Below are positions 17,584 through 26,329 of a stretch of DNA of 64,000 bases, piece after piece. Below the pieces are notes generated by a model, which saw only the letters and a program-made list of their open reading frames with translations, ran no database searches and was not told where the DNA came from. Source of the stretch: Saccharibacillus endophyticus (GTDB taxonomy: Bacteria > Bacillota > Bacilli > Paenibacillales > Paenibacillaceae). The translations under genes and the position numbers were made by a program. Position 1 is the first letter of the stretch. Each line of letters opens with the position of its first letter. Location of the stretch: the NCBI RefSeq assembly GCF_013185185.1, contig NZ_JAAZWE010000004.1, positions 203,758 through 267,757 on the forward strand, written 5' to 3'.

Positions 17584-18753
17584 TTAAAACCCGACATTGT
17601 CGACGAGTTCGATATTCCCGTTCTTGAACGTCGTCTTCGCTCCGTTCGTGTTCATAAGCGTGTTCCGCTCGAATTTCACGTTGCGGACGACGCCGCCTCC
17701 CCAGACCCCGATGCCTCTGTGGGCTCCGTTCGTGATCGTGTTTTCGCTAAATTCAATATTACTGATCGTGCCCTGGCCGGCATAGACCAGTACGTTCGGA
17801 TGCTTTTCGGGTTCTTTGATGCCGGTATGGTTCACCGTATTTTTGACCACTTTTACGCCGTCGACGTTCATCGTGTTATACGACCCTTCCGTCGCGATAT
17901 AAATTCCGGCCATCATCGTATTTTTCACGCTGTTATTTTCAATGGTTACGTTCTCGCCGCCCACGACCGAGATCCCGCGCGCTTTGGATAAGCCGCCTAC
18001 CTCATTATCGCGAATCGTCACCGCTCTCACCGGCACAGGACTGGTCTTATAACTCACTACAGCGATACCGTCGTCTCCCGCTGCCGTAACCGTATTATTT
18101 TCAACCGTAATATGATGGCTTTCCGTCGTTATATGAATGCCGTCCGCGCCGGTGTTCGCCACCGTGTTATTGGAGATGATTCCGTTATTCGATCCGTATG
18201 CGACCATGATCCCCGCCGTGCTGGACTTGTTGACGGATACGTTGTCGATCACGAAATTGCCGGCTCCGCGTACCGTAATGCTGTTTTTTTCATGCGCTCC
18301 GTTGCCGCGGGGAACCGTCGTTTCGTAAACATGCTTCAGGTTGCGAAGGGAAACGCCGCTGCCTTTCAAGTCGATCGAACCCTTCTGCGGATCCGTCGAA
18401 ACCAATACTGTTGCGGCCTTGCCGGCTCCCTCCATTCGGATACTGTCGATCGTCAATATTTTGCTAAGATGAAATGTACCCGCAGGGACATGCAAGGCCT
18501 TGTTTTGTTGCTTGGCTGCCTTGGCGGCTGCGGCAAAAGCCGAATGGTCATCTTTCCCGTCATTGGCGACCGCCCCGAAATCCGTAACCGACAAGGCCGC
18601 TGCCGAAGCGGTAGAAGAAGCGCCGATCCCGGCGTCGGTCCTGTAGACGGCCGGCGGCTGGCCTGCCGCATAAGCAGGCGCACCGGATGCAAACGACCCG
18701 CCTACGATTAGGGATAAAGCTGCTGTACCGAGGAGCCATTGATGTTTTTTCAT
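17584..18753 (-). CDS. Secreted right-handed parallel beta-helix protein (pectin-lyase-like fold)
   Basis: A 389-residue secreted protein. I use ATG 18753 (MKKHQWLLG), since GGAGG sits nine bases before it, whereas it abuts the earlier ATG at 18762. A signal peptide ends near APAYAAG. The mature part begins with the pectate-lyase/GH28-like opening LSVTDFGAVANDGKDDHSAF and then runs in coils with repeated N-x-V and D-G-I motifs (IISNNTVANTGADGIHI, ITVENNTVTAAGDDGIAV). These folds degrade or bind polysaccharides; catalytic residues cannot be assigned with confidence. Monocistronic. Confidence 0.85.
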   Translation of the reverse strand: MKKHQWLLGTAALSLIVGGSFASGAPAYAAGQPPAVYRTDAGIGASSTASAAALSVTDFGAVANDGKDDHSAFAAAAKAAKQQNKALHVPAGTFHLSKILTIDSIRMEGAGKAATVLVSTDPQKGSIDLKGSGVSLRNLKHVYETTVPRGNGAHEKNSITVRGAGNFVIDNVSVNKSSTAGIMVAYGSNNGIISNNTVANTGADGIHITTESHHITVENNTVTAAGDDGIAVVSYKTSPVPVRAVTIRDNEVGGLSKARGISVVGGENVTIENNSVKNTMMAGIYIATEGSYNTMNVDGVKVVKNTVNHTGIKEPEKHPNVLVYAGQGTISNIEFSENTITNGAHRGIGVWGGGVVRNVKFERNTLMNTNGAKTTFKNGNIELVDNVGF

Positions 18754-19010
18754 GATGTTCATCCTCCATTTTTTGGTATACCATTTATTCCCACTAATTG
18801 GATCTAAGTTTACAATTATTTATTCTTTTGATTCAAAAAGACTAATTATATGCGAATAAATTACTATTTAAATCCATTTAAATCCATATTTTTTCTAGTT
18901 ATTCCGATCTTGCTTTTTAGGTCTTTAGCATTTTTCTTCAAGGTCTCTATTCTTATTTTTTGAATTTTCATGATTCGCTTAGCGAGATCCGGATGGTGGG
19001 CTTTTTTATG
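18754..19010. other. AT-rich upstream region of the beta-helix gene
   Basis: Very AT-rich stretch with a short tandem repeat (ATTTAAATCC twice near 18865-18890). It presumably holds the minus-strand promoter of the beta-helix gene; I cannot fix the -35/-10. No gene seen. Confidence 0.4.
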
Positions 19011-19016
19011 TAAAAG

Positions 19017-19056
19017 AAAGGCGATGACCGGGAAAAATCCCGATCATCGCCTTTTT
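19017..19056. terminator. Bidirectional terminator downstream of the YfmJ-like gene
   Basis: Arms AAAGGCGATGA (19017-19027) and TCATCGCCTTT (19044-19054) with an inner CGGGA/TCCCG stem; T-rich on both sides. Confidence 0.75.
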
Positions 19057-19082
19057 GAAGCACTCTATTCGACTTGTTGTTC

Positions 19083-20081
19083 TTACGCTTTGACCAGCTG
19101 CTTGCCCAAGTTATCGCCGCTGAACAGGCCCAGGAAAGCTTCGGGCGTTCGCTCGAATCCTTCAATGATATTTTCCCGGTATTTCAACTTGCCTTCTTTC
19201 AACCAACCGGCCATTTCCGGAATGGCTTCGCTGTACCGATCCTGATATTGGCCGACCAAGAAGCCCTTCACGAGCGCCGTACGCGTAAGCAATTGGGGCA
19301 GGAAACGCGGTCCCGGCTCTTTTTTCGCTACATTATACAAAGAGATCTGGCCGCACAACGGAATCCGCGCATTCGAGTTCAGCAGTTCGAACACCGCATC
19401 CGTCACTTCGCCGCCTACGTTGTCGAAGTATACGTCCACGCCGTCCGGGCAGGCAGCCGCCAAAGCTTCGCCAAGCGACTCCGTTTTATAATTCACGACG
19501 GCGTCAAAGCCAAGCTCTTCCGACAGATAGCGGTTCTTCTCCTCCGATCCCGAGATGCCGACCACGCGAGCGCCTTTGATCTTGGCGATCTGGCCGACGA
19601 TCATGCCGACCGCGCCGCCAGCACCGGATACGACGACCGTCTCGCCCGCTTTCGGTTGCCCGATATCCAGCAAGCCGAAATAAGCGGTTAATCCGGTCAT
19701 GCCAAGCACGCCGAGAGCCGTCTGGATCGGAGCCAGATCCGGATCGACCGGAGCGACCTGGTCGCCGCTTACCGTCGCATGAGTCTGCCATCCCCAGCCG
19801 CCCAGCACGATATCGCCGACTTTGCGGGAAGCATGGCGGCTTTCGATGACCCGACCGATCGAGCCCCCGCCCAGCGTGCCTCCGATCTCGTAAGGCTTGG
19901 AATACGACTTGGCATCATTCATTCGGCCGCGCATGTACGGGTCTACCGACAGGTACAACGTCTCTACCGAAATCTCGCCGTCCTGCGGCGCTTCCAGCTC
20001 TTCCGTCTTCAGTTCAAAGTTATCCTGGGTAGGCATGCCTTCGGGACGACTAGCGAGCACGAATCGTTTCTTCTGTGTCAT
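19083..20081 (-). CDS. yfmJ: NADP-dependent medium-chain reductase (YfmJ/CurA-like)
   Basis: A 332-residue zinc-independent MDR oxidoreductase. SVDPYMRGRMND near residue 46 and the Rossmann motif VVVSGAGGAVGMIVGQIAK, followed by GVDVYFDNVGGEVTDAV, are typical of the prostaglandin/alkenal/curcumin reductase branch to which B. subtilis YfmJ belongs. These enzymes reduce the double bond of enones and enals with NADPH. The physiological substrate is not known. Normal length, single gene, start ATG 20081 with GGAGG upstream. Confidence 0.88.
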   Translation of the reverse strand: MTQKKRFVLASRPEGMPTQDNFELKTEELEAPQDGEISVETLYLSVDPYMRGRMNDAKSYSKPYEIGGTLGGGSIGRVIESRHASRKVGDIVLGGWGWQTHATVSGDQVAPVDPDLAPIQTALGVLGMTGLTAYFGLLDIGQPKAGETVVVSGAGGAVGMIVGQIAKIKGARVVGISGSEEKNRYLSEELGFDAVVNYKTESLGEALAAACPDGVDVYFDNVGGEVTDAVFELLNSNARIPLCGQISLYNVAKKEPGPRFLPQLLTRTALVKGFLVGQYQDRYSEAIPEMAGWLKEGKLKYRENIIEGFERTPEAFLGLFSGDNLGKQLVKA

Positions 20082-20447
20082 TATTCATTCACCTCCGTCA
20101 AAATTCGCCCAGCGCTTCTTCTGTTGAAAGAATTCAAAGAACTCCAATCGAAGTCGCATCAAGGCCACCTTTATAGTTTACCCCTTATGAAGCCGATCGC
20201 CCATTTTGGTCATTTTCCCGTTCTCCCGTCCTCTTTTCTTCCATTCCGATTTGATTCGCCAACTTTTCCGTTCAAGATGTCATGTATCGTAACATATTCG
20301 TGCATTTTGTGGCTGACAACCCTCTTCTTTTCCGTTAAAATGAAAGCATTGAGTTCTTTTGAAATCCTTTCATGTAAACAAGTGAACACTTAAATCTTTC
20401 ATTCGATCATTTTCAATATAAAATATTAATAACTAGGGAGTGCGAAT
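20082..20447. other. Divergent intergenic region between yfmJ and ldh
   Basis: 366 bp with promoters for both directions. A TATAAA at about 20417-20422 could be the ldh -10. An imperfect TGT-N10-ACA (near 20380) might be a redox-regulator site, but it does not fit Rex or FNR consensus well enough to name it. No gene seen. Confidence 0.4.
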
Positions 20448-21404
20448 ATGGGGAGAAAAAATCGCAAAGTCGCCATTATCGGATCGGGTCTGGTCGGATC
20501 AAGCTGCGCCTACGCCATGATCAACCAATCCATCTGCGACGAAATCGTCATCATCAGCCGCAACCATGAACATGCACTGGCGCAAGCGCTCGACCTGTCG
20601 CACTGTGCAGACTTTACTTCGACGCGTACCCGCGTACGTGCCGGAATCTATGCCGATTGCGGCGATGCGGATATCGTGGTGCTCACGGCGGGCGCGAACG
20701 TCAAAGCCGGTCAGACGCGTATGGACATTATCGCCGACGCCGCTTCCATCACACGCGAAGTCGTCACTGCCGTCATGGCGAGCGGTTTCGACGGCATCTT
20801 CGTGGTGGCCTCGAATCCGGTCGACGTCGTAACGCAGATTACCGCCCAAGTGTCCGGCTTGCCGCGCCATCGGGTCATCGGCACGGGCACATCCATCGAT
20901 TCCGCCCGTCTCAAAACGCTGCTCGCCGACGTTTTCCAAGTCGACCCGCGCAGCGTCCACGGCTACGCGATGGGCGAACACGGCGAATCCCAATTCGTCG
21001 CCTGGTCGCACGTCACCATCGGCGGCAAACCGATTCTGCATATCATCGAAGAACACAAGCTTCGCTTCCCGGATCTCGACCTGAACGATATCGCGCGCAA
21101 AACCAAAGACGCAGGCTGGGAAATCTTCACCCGCAAAGGCTCCACCCAATTCGGCATCGGCAGCGCCATCGCTTACATCACCCGCTCCATCCTGAACGAC
21201 GACCACCGCATCATCGCCGTCTCCGCGATCCTGGACGGCGAATACGGCCAATCCGACGTCTGCGTCGGCGTCCCCGCCATCATCGGCGACGGCGGCATCG
21301 AAGAACTGATCGAATTCAACTTGAGCGACGACGAAAAAGTATCTTTCCAACGCTCCTGCGACATGATCCGCACCGGCCTGAACAGCATTGCCATGCTTTC
21401 TTGA
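20448..21404 (+). CDS. ldh: L-lactate/L-2-hydroxyacid dehydrogenase
   Basis: A 318-residue NAD-dependent dehydrogenase: Rossmann GSGLVGSS, SNPVDVVT, GTGTSIDSARLK (Arg that holds the carboxylate) and the catalytic GEHGES. It reduces pyruvate to L-lactate in fermentation if it is a true LDH. One oddity: the specificity loop, usually AGAPQKPGETR, reads AGANVKAGQTR, so the Gln that recognises the pyruvate methyl group is Val. The enzyme may accept larger 2-oxoacids or be a divergent LDH. Single gene with its own terminator. Confidence 0.88.
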   Translation: MGRKNRKVAIIGSGLVGSSCAYAMINQSICDEIVIISRNHEHALAQALDLSHCADFTSTRTRVRAGIYADCGDADIVVLTAGANVKAGQTRMDIIADAASITREVVTAVMASGFDGIFVVASNPVDVVTQITAQVSGLPRHRVIGTGTSIDSARLKTLLADVFQVDPRSVHGYAMGEHGESQFVAWSHVTIGGKPILHIIEEHKLRFPDLDLNDIARKTKDAGWEIFTRKGSTQFGIGSAIAYITRSILNDDHRIIAVSAILDGEYGQSDVCVGVPAIIGDGGIEELIEFNLSDDEKVSFQRSCDMIRTGLNSIAMLS

Positions 21405-21443
21405 ACGAATGTCTGTCTGAATTGAATTTCTTTTTCGCACAAA

Positions 21444-21475
21444 AAAGGCCCGGAAGACACTCCTTCCGGGCCTTT
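21444..21475. terminator. Terminator of ldh
   Basis: Perfect 13-bp arms AAAGGCCCGGAAG and CTTCCGGGCCTTT, A-rich before and T-rich after. Confidence 0.8.
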
Positions 21476-21521
21476 CCCTTTATCCCTAAAAAACTTGATG
21501 TGCGCTGCGACGCCAGGCGGA

Positions 21522-21657
21522 GGGAGAAATTCAGCTCAAAACGCCTTTGAACCCGGAAAGATTTCTTTAAAATTTCAATCAACCTTTCCGGGTGAAACAG
21601 CGTTTTGAAGCATTTCGAAGAAATGCACTTCGGAAGCATACGCTGGCAATTTCTCCC
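21522..21657. repeat. Structured intergenic element C, related to element B
   Basis: Nested stems: GGGAGAAATT/AATTTCTCCC (21522-21531, 21648-21657), CAAAACGC/GCGTTTTG (21537-21544, 21600-21607) and ACCCGGAAAG/CTTTCCGGGT (21551-21560, 21584-21593). A hairpin GCATTTC-gaa-GAAATGC then ACTTCGGAAGCATACGCT closely parallels the same block of element B. Lies between convergent genes. Confidence 0.55.
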
Positions 21658-21678
21658 GCAGCCGCCCCGCACACCCCC

Positions 21679-22035
21679 TCACGAATTGCGCTTCCGCCGC
21701 ACCATCAACCCAAACACCCCTAACATCACCGCCAACGAAGCCACCATTGAAATGCAAAACACGGAAAACCGTTTTCCGTCCGTCATCGACGCGGCCGGAG
21801 AACCTTCGATCCCCATATCCAGCATAGCCGGAGCTTGATCGCCTGTTCGGATCGATACATACTCCGCCGCGGCGTACTCCCCCGCTGCTCCTTCGTGTGC
21901 CAGTGCGACCACCGCGGTTTCAGCTACCGCATCAACCGGATCCGCCGCTTCGGCATAAGTTTGGCCGGCCCCGGCTACTCCCGAAATCGCGATAGCGGCG
22001 ACCAGGGCAGCGCCGAGCATTTTTTTTCGAAACAT
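21679..22035 (-). CDS. Small secreted, C-terminally membrane-anchored protein
   Basis: A 118-residue protein of unknown function. A signal peptide (MFRKKMLGAALVAAIAISG, cut near AGQTYAEA) is followed by about 50 Ala/Glu/Val-rich residues and a C-terminal hydrophobic segment ending in the basic tail VRRKRNS. There is no LPxTG motif, so it is likely held by the C-terminal helix. GGAGG precedes ATG 22035. It stands alone downstream of an ABC transporter operon. Confidence 0.7.
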   Translation of the reverse strand: MFRKKMLGAALVAAIAISGVAGAGQTYAEAADPVDAVAETAVVALAHEGAAGEYAAAEYVSIRTGDQAPAMLDMGIEGSPAASMTDGKRFSVFCISMVASLAVMLGVFGLMVRRKRNS

Positions 22036-22171
22036 GATCGTTGCCTCCTTATATGGTAAAGCCCGAAATTCCTTTTCCTATATTTATCAACGTCGAAACC
22101 GGGACATTCGTTAATAGCCGGAAGCAAGCTTTTTTAAAAAATTTCCGTCGCGAGCTTTTTCCGCGCTGTGT

Positions 22172-22912
22172 TTACACCGGTTTTCGGTTGAAATAAGTTA
22201 ACCCCGCCGCTAGGAACAACACGAAGCTACCGCCTACGGTAATCAGCAGCGTCTCTATAGGCAGCCCGAACGCGCCGAAATCGTATTGCCCTCCCGCCTG
22301 CATCATCACCAGCATCGGCTGCGCCCACGGATAGTACGGACCGTAAGTCGCCGAATTGGCGATCAGGATGTTCGGGATAGTGAATATGACATTCAACACC
22401 AGCGGCGCGGCGAAGCTGCTCCACATGGTGGACACGAACAATTGCAGCGCAGCCAGCGGCAGGCAAGCGATAAATCCTCCGAGCAGCTTGATGCCGAATT
22501 CTCCCCACGGAATCAAGGCGAGATCAAATCCTTTGAGCGCGCCCACGCCGAGCACCGAAACGAAAAACAGCAGTTGGTTCAGCGCGAGCGTTCCCATGAC
22601 GACCAGCAGCTTGGAAAAATATAATGCGCTGCGCGAAACGGGAAGCGACAAGATCTGTTTCCATCCGCCGCCCGCATGCTCGTACCGACATACATAAGCC
22701 GAGAAAATCCCCGTCATGATCGGCAGGAACAACATTGCGTGCAGCACCATCATCGCCAGCAGCAACCCGGCCCATGCGCCTTCTCCGTTACCGACGTTGG
22801 CAAGCAGCCCGATCACTGCGCATAATACCGGATCAATGACGGCCAGCAGCATGATTTGAGAGCGTCCAAGTTTGATTCGTTCGCTGCGCAAAGCAGCAAT
22901 CCATGTTCCCAT
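22172..22912 (-). CDS. ABC-2 type permease, LanG/MutG-like
   Basis: A 246-residue membrane protein with six hydrophobic segments. The start region (AALRSERIKLGRS) and the YEHAGGGWKQILSLPVSRS segment are typical of permeases in lantibiotic-immunity or bacitracin-type exporters (LanE/LanG, BcrB). Its start directly abuts the stop of the previous permease, and the ATPase lies upstream, giving the usual F-E-G order. Such transporters expel peptide antibiotics from the membrane. No lantibiotic gene is adjacent, but a peptide cluster starts about 8 kb away. Confidence 0.82.
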   Translation of the reverse strand: MGTWIAALRSERIKLGRSQIMLLAVIDPVLCAVIGLLANVGNGEGAWAGLLLAMMVLHAMLFLPIMTGIFSAYVCRYEHAGGGWKQILSLPVSRSALYFSKLLVVMGTLALNQLLFFVSVLGVGALKGFDLALIPWGEFGIKLLGGFIACLPLAALQLFVSTMWSSFAAPLVLNVIFTIPNILIANSATYGPYYPWAQPMLVMMQAGGQYDFGAFGLPIETLLITVGGSFVLFLAAGLTYFNRKPV

Positions 22913-23629
22913 TTACGCCACGTCCTTTCTGGAAAAGTGCAGGGAGCCCAGCAGATACAAGACGGCGAATACGCCGATGCCGAGTCCGACGAATCGCATC
23001 GCTTGCTCGCCGTGGAGCGCTAATGCCGGCCAGGACAATGGAAGCAGCTCCGGCATGGAAGCCCCGAATACCGAGGTCAGCGAAGCCGCGATGCCCAGCG
23101 CGATCGGAATCGCCTGATTGCGTACCGTTAACGTCAGCCACAGCATCACGCCCAACATCGGCAGAGAAGCCAGCATCGGATAAAAGCCGAACGTCGCCAG
23201 TTCCATATACGGAATCGGACCGGGCAGCTTCAGTACAAGGCCCAAAATCAAAGTCGAGACCGTCAGAAGCACGCAAGCCGCAAGCAGTTGGATCAGGCAG
23301 CTCAGAAACTTGGACGCGAACACCTGGGAACGACGCACCGGGAGTGCCAGCGTCTGCTTCCAGGAGTTCTGCCGATTCTCGATATTCGCGATCATCGACA
23401 TCAGCAGCGTCATCGCCAGATAGATCGCGATCGGCACGAACAGTCCGGTCGATTCGATCAAGCCGCCCCATGGATCGCTCGCATAAGCGTCATTTACCAA
23501 GTAGTCATAACGCAGACCGAAGTTAAGCGCCTGCATCGCCGTCAATCCGACCGAACCGACCAGCACCACCCACCAGATTCCCGTTCGGCGCATCTTGAGC
23601 AGATCCGTTACAAGAAGTTTGCCGATCAT
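22913..23629 (-). CDS. ABC-2 type permease, LanE/MutE-like
   Basis: A 238-residue six-segment membrane permease, related to the next gene. IENRQNSWKQTLALPVRRSQVF is the family signature between membrane segments 2 and 3, matching NRQ..W/GGGWKQ of lantibiotic-immunity permeases. Overlaps the ATPase gene by 4 bp. Forms the transporter with the ATPase and the second permease. Confidence 0.82.
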   Translation of the reverse strand: MIGKLLVTDLLKMRRTGIWWVVLVGSVGLTAMQALNFGLRYDYLVNDAYASDPWGGLIESTGLFVPIAIYLAMTLLMSMIANIENRQNSWKQTLALPVRRSQVFASKFLSCLIQLLAACVLLTVSTLILGLVLKLPGPIPYMELATFGFYPMLASLPMLGVMLWLTLTVRNQAIPIALGIAASLTSVFGASMPELLPLSWPALALHGEQAMRFVGLGIGVFAVLYLLGSLHFSRKDVA

Positions 23630-24603
23630 TGCGCAGCCTCCTTCCGCAGTCCTGCCGCTCTCAGCGCACTGGCTTCATGGCGTTCGGAATTGGCATTCGA
23701 CGCACCCGACGTCATGGTCAGGAACAGGTCTTCCAACGATTTGCGGCGTTCTTCCACCCGGTAAATGCTGTGGCGGGCATCCACCAGCGCCGCGACTAGA
23801 CGGGCGATCTGACCGTTATCGATGCCTTTGAACACCAGATGACCTTGATCCAGCCGCGGGAAACAGCCTTGTTCGCGCGCGGTGATCATCGCGGCGTCCG
23901 GATCGGACAGCGCGATATGGATTTCGCTGCCGGCTTTGCGCTGCAAATTCGGAATGCTGTCCTGGAAGACCATTTTCCCCTGGTTCACGATGCCGACGCT
24001 GCTGGCCATCTGTTCGACTTCGCTCAGCAGGTGGCTGGAGACGAGCACGGTAATGCCCTGCTGCTGCGGCATTTTTTTGATCAGCTCGCGAATTTCCAAA
24101 ATGCCCGAAGGATCGAGGCCGTTCGTCGGCTCGTCCAGAATCAGCAGTTCCGGACTGCCCAGCAGCGCCGACGCGATGCCGAGCCGCTGCTTCATGCCGA
24201 GCGAGTAGCCTTTGACGGAGCGTTTGGCGTCTTTGGTCAGGCCAACGGTATGCAGCACTTCGTCGATCCGGCTTTTCGGTACATTTAAAATGCGGCGGAT
24301 CGTTTCCAAATTCTCCACTGCGTTCAGATGGCCGTAATACGACGGGTATTCGACCAGCGAACCGACGCGGCGCAGAATCTTGATCCGCTCTCTTTTCAAA
24401 TCCTGGCCGAAGATCTGCACCACGCCGCTATCCGGCTTGATCAGTCCCAGCAGCATGCGGATCGTCGTCGTCTTGCCCGCTCCGTTCGGTCCGAGGAAGC
24501 CGTAAATCTCGCCTCGCGGGATCGCCAGGTTAAGCGCGTCCACAGCGGGGGTGCCTTTGTATTTTTTCGTCAAGTTCCGGGTCTCGATCATCATGTCTGT
24601 CAT
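23626..24603 (-). CDS. ABC transporter ATP-binding protein, LanF/BcrA-like
   Basis: A 325-residue ATPase: Walker A GPNGAGKTTT, Q-loop, signature YSLGMKQRLGIA, Walker B LLILDEPTNGLDP and the switch His (VSSHLLSEVEQ). The sequence pattern (IMLGLIKPDSG, ILRRVGSLVEYPSYYGHLNA) is that of the peptide-antibiotic-exporter subgroup such as BcrA and LanF. Slightly long through an extra C-terminal segment. First gene of the three-gene operon. Confidence 0.88.
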   Translation of the reverse strand: MTDMMIETRNLTKKYKGTPAVDALNLAIPRGEIYGFLGPNGAGKTTTIRMLLGLIKPDSGVVQIFGQDLKRERIKILRRVGSLVEYPSYYGHLNAVENLETIRRILNVPKSRIDEVLHTVGLTKDAKRSVKGYSLGMKQRLGIASALLGSPELLILDEPTNGLDPSGILEIRELIKKMPQQQGITVLVSSHLLSEVEQMASSVGIVNQGKMVFQDSIPNLQRKAGSEIHIALSDPDAAMITAREQGCFPRLDQGHLVFKGIDNGQIARLVAALVDARHSIYRVEERRKSLEDLFLTMTSGASNANSERHEASALRAAGLRKEAAQ

Positions 24604-24703
24604 TGTCCCTCACCTCTCGTTTTCTTATCGTTGGTTCTTATGATAAAGACGCAAGGTTAAAGGGAGGATGACCTGAAGTTTAAATTTGGTTTAAAAAATC
24701 GGC

Positions 24704-24744
24704 AAAAAGCCGACATTCGTTCCATCAGTGAATGTCGGCTTTTT
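24704..24744. terminator. Strong terminator downstream of the DUF4177 gene
   Basis: Perfect 15-bp arms AAAAAGCCGACATTC (24704-24718) and GAATGTCGGCTTTTT (24730-24744). Confidence 0.8.
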
Positions 24745-24786
24745 ATAATCAGGCATTTTTCAAACTGAATTTACGGCATTGCGTAT

Positions 24787-24978
24787 TCAGCGCTTGATTT
24801 CGCGTTCGAAGTACAGCTCCATGAACGTCGCGGTTCCGTAACCCATAGCCGGCGGAGCGAACAGCTGCACCAGGCGCCAGCCTTCTTGAGCATGCGCATG
24901 AATGATTTCGTGATGATCCTGCTTCGGCTTGCCTTTAAAAGCTCCCATTTCGATTTGAACAATATCGTATTCGTACAT
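24787..24978 (-). CDS. DUF4177 small protein
   Basis: A 63-residue cytoplasmic protein: MYEYDIVQIE at the start, then a central GFKGKPK-like stretch, EGWRLVQLFAPPAMGYG and ELYFEREI. This matches the DUF4177 family of small Firmicute proteins, whose role is not known. Good ribosome site (AGGAGAG) before ATG 24978. Monocistronic with its own terminator. Confidence 0.75.
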   Translation of the reverse strand: MYEYDIVQIEMGAFKGKPKQDHHEIIHAHAQEGWRLVQLFAPPAMGYGTATFMELYFEREIKR

Positions 24979-25033
24979 CGTTGATCTCTCCTTTTCATGA
25001 TTCGTAAAATTATGGCGCCTTTAGTAAAAGGGA

Positions 25034-26329
25034 TTACACGGCGTCGTTCGTTTGGCCGACTCCGACTTGAGTTTGAGGACGAGGAGATTTGTTTTTTACG
25101 CCTAACATTTTCAGCATCGTGCCGATCGACGGCTTCTGTCCGTACAGCAGCACGCCGCCGCGATAAATTTTAGCCGACAGAAGTCCTACGATGAGCGTGG
25201 AAACGGCGAGAACCAGGATCGGCAGCAAAATCTCCAACAGTGCCAATTCGCCTGCGCCGACTCGAGCCAGCATGACCATAGGCGTCAGGAACGGAATGTA
25301 AGAAGAGACGACCGCCATCGTTCCGTTCGGATTGCCGAGCGAAAGCATCGCGATGATGAATCCGACGAACAGCAACAGCGAGATCGGCATCATCGCCTGA
25401 CTCAGCTCCTCGCTGCGGCTGACGATCGAACCGGCTGCGGCAAACAGCGTCGCGTAGAAGAAGTAACCGAGTACGAATATCGCGGCCGCCACAGCCAACA
25501 TTTGTCCGTCGAAAACCGACAAGTCGAATGAAAGTCCTGCCAGCGACAAGCTTTCTTCGGCTCCGAAGAGGGTCACCAACAGAGCGCCCGAGCCGAAAAT
25601 AATCGCAAATTGCAGCATCCCGGCCAAGCCTACGCCCAACACCTTGCCTGCCAGCAGTTGGACCGGGCTGACTTTGGTAATCAGAATTTCCTGAATGCGC
25701 GATCCTTTTTCCACGGAAACCGAAGTCGCGACCGTGCCGGCGAACAGGTAGATCATGAAGAACATCACGACCATCAGCGCGTAGACCGGCATATAAGTCT
25801 CGGTCATGGACTTGGCTCCCGCGTTCAATTCGTTGAGTTCGAAGGCCGGCTGCGCGGTCAGCGCCGCGGCCTGCTGCGTCGTCAGCCCCAGCGATTCCAC
25901 GCGGTCGTTCACGTTCAGTCGTTCCACGTAAGCAGACAGGTTCGGAGCAAAGGCTACGTCATCCTTTCTATTGACCGAGAGAAGGATTTGCGGAGCCGCC
26001 GCAGCGTCCGCGCCGCGCTCGATCACGACGACCGCCGCCAAGTCTTCGTTTTGCAGTAACTGCCGTTGAGACGCCAATTCGCTGTTCTGTACCATTTTCC
26101 ATTCGTAAATCGGCGATACGCCGGAAGTCAGCTCGCCGGCTTCGACCGGAAGAGACGAATTATTAACGACCGCGACCGTGCCTTCCGTCAGCGCCTGACC
26201 GCCGAGAAATCTGGAAGCCAAGACGACGGCGGCGATGACCGCGACCATCAGAACAGTCATCCAAGTGAACGATTTGGAGCGAACGCGTCCTTTAAACGAA
26301 TAGCCGAATACGATTCCGAATGGTTTCAT
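25034..26329 (-). CDS. ABC-2 type permease, NatB-like (copy 1)
   Basis: A 431-residue permease: one N-terminal membrane segment, a large extracellular domain (residues about 45-190) and five or six C-terminal segments with the motif SVEKGSRIQEILITKVSP, the hallmark of NatB-type exporters. The 4-bp overlap with the ATPase gene shows they form one transporter. NatAB-type systems export sodium, drugs or peptides. A close paralog is at 44979-46277. The upstream promoter carries ComA-type sites, so export of a quorum-controlled product is a reasonable inference. Confidence 0.88.
   Translation of the reverse strand: MKPFGIVFGYSFKGRVRSKSFTWMTVLMVAVIAAVVLASRFLGGQALTEGTVAVVNNSSLPVEAGELTSGVSPIYEWKMVQNSELASQRQLLQNEDLAAVVVIERGADAAAAPQILLSVNRKDDVAFAPNLSAYVERLNVNDRVESLGLTTQQAAALTAQPAFELNELNAGAKSMTETYMPVYALMVVMFFMIYLFAGTVATSVSVEKGSRIQEILITKVSPVQLLAGKVLGVGLAGMLQFAIIFGSGALLVTLFGAEESLSLAGLSFDLSVFDGQMLAVAAAIFVLGYFFYATLFAAAGSIVSRSEELSQAMMPISLLLFVGFIIAMLSLGNPNGTMAVVSSYIPFLTPMVMLARVGAGELALLEILLPILVLAVSTLIVGLLSAKIYRGGVLLYGQKPSIGTMLKMLGVKNKSPRPQTQVGVGQTNDAV

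Noticed and set aside
20375..20400. Possible Rex or FNR site before ldh
   Set aside because: TGT-N10-ACA symmetry is present but neither half fits TTGTGA/TCACAA or TGTGA/TCACA well; too weak to claim.
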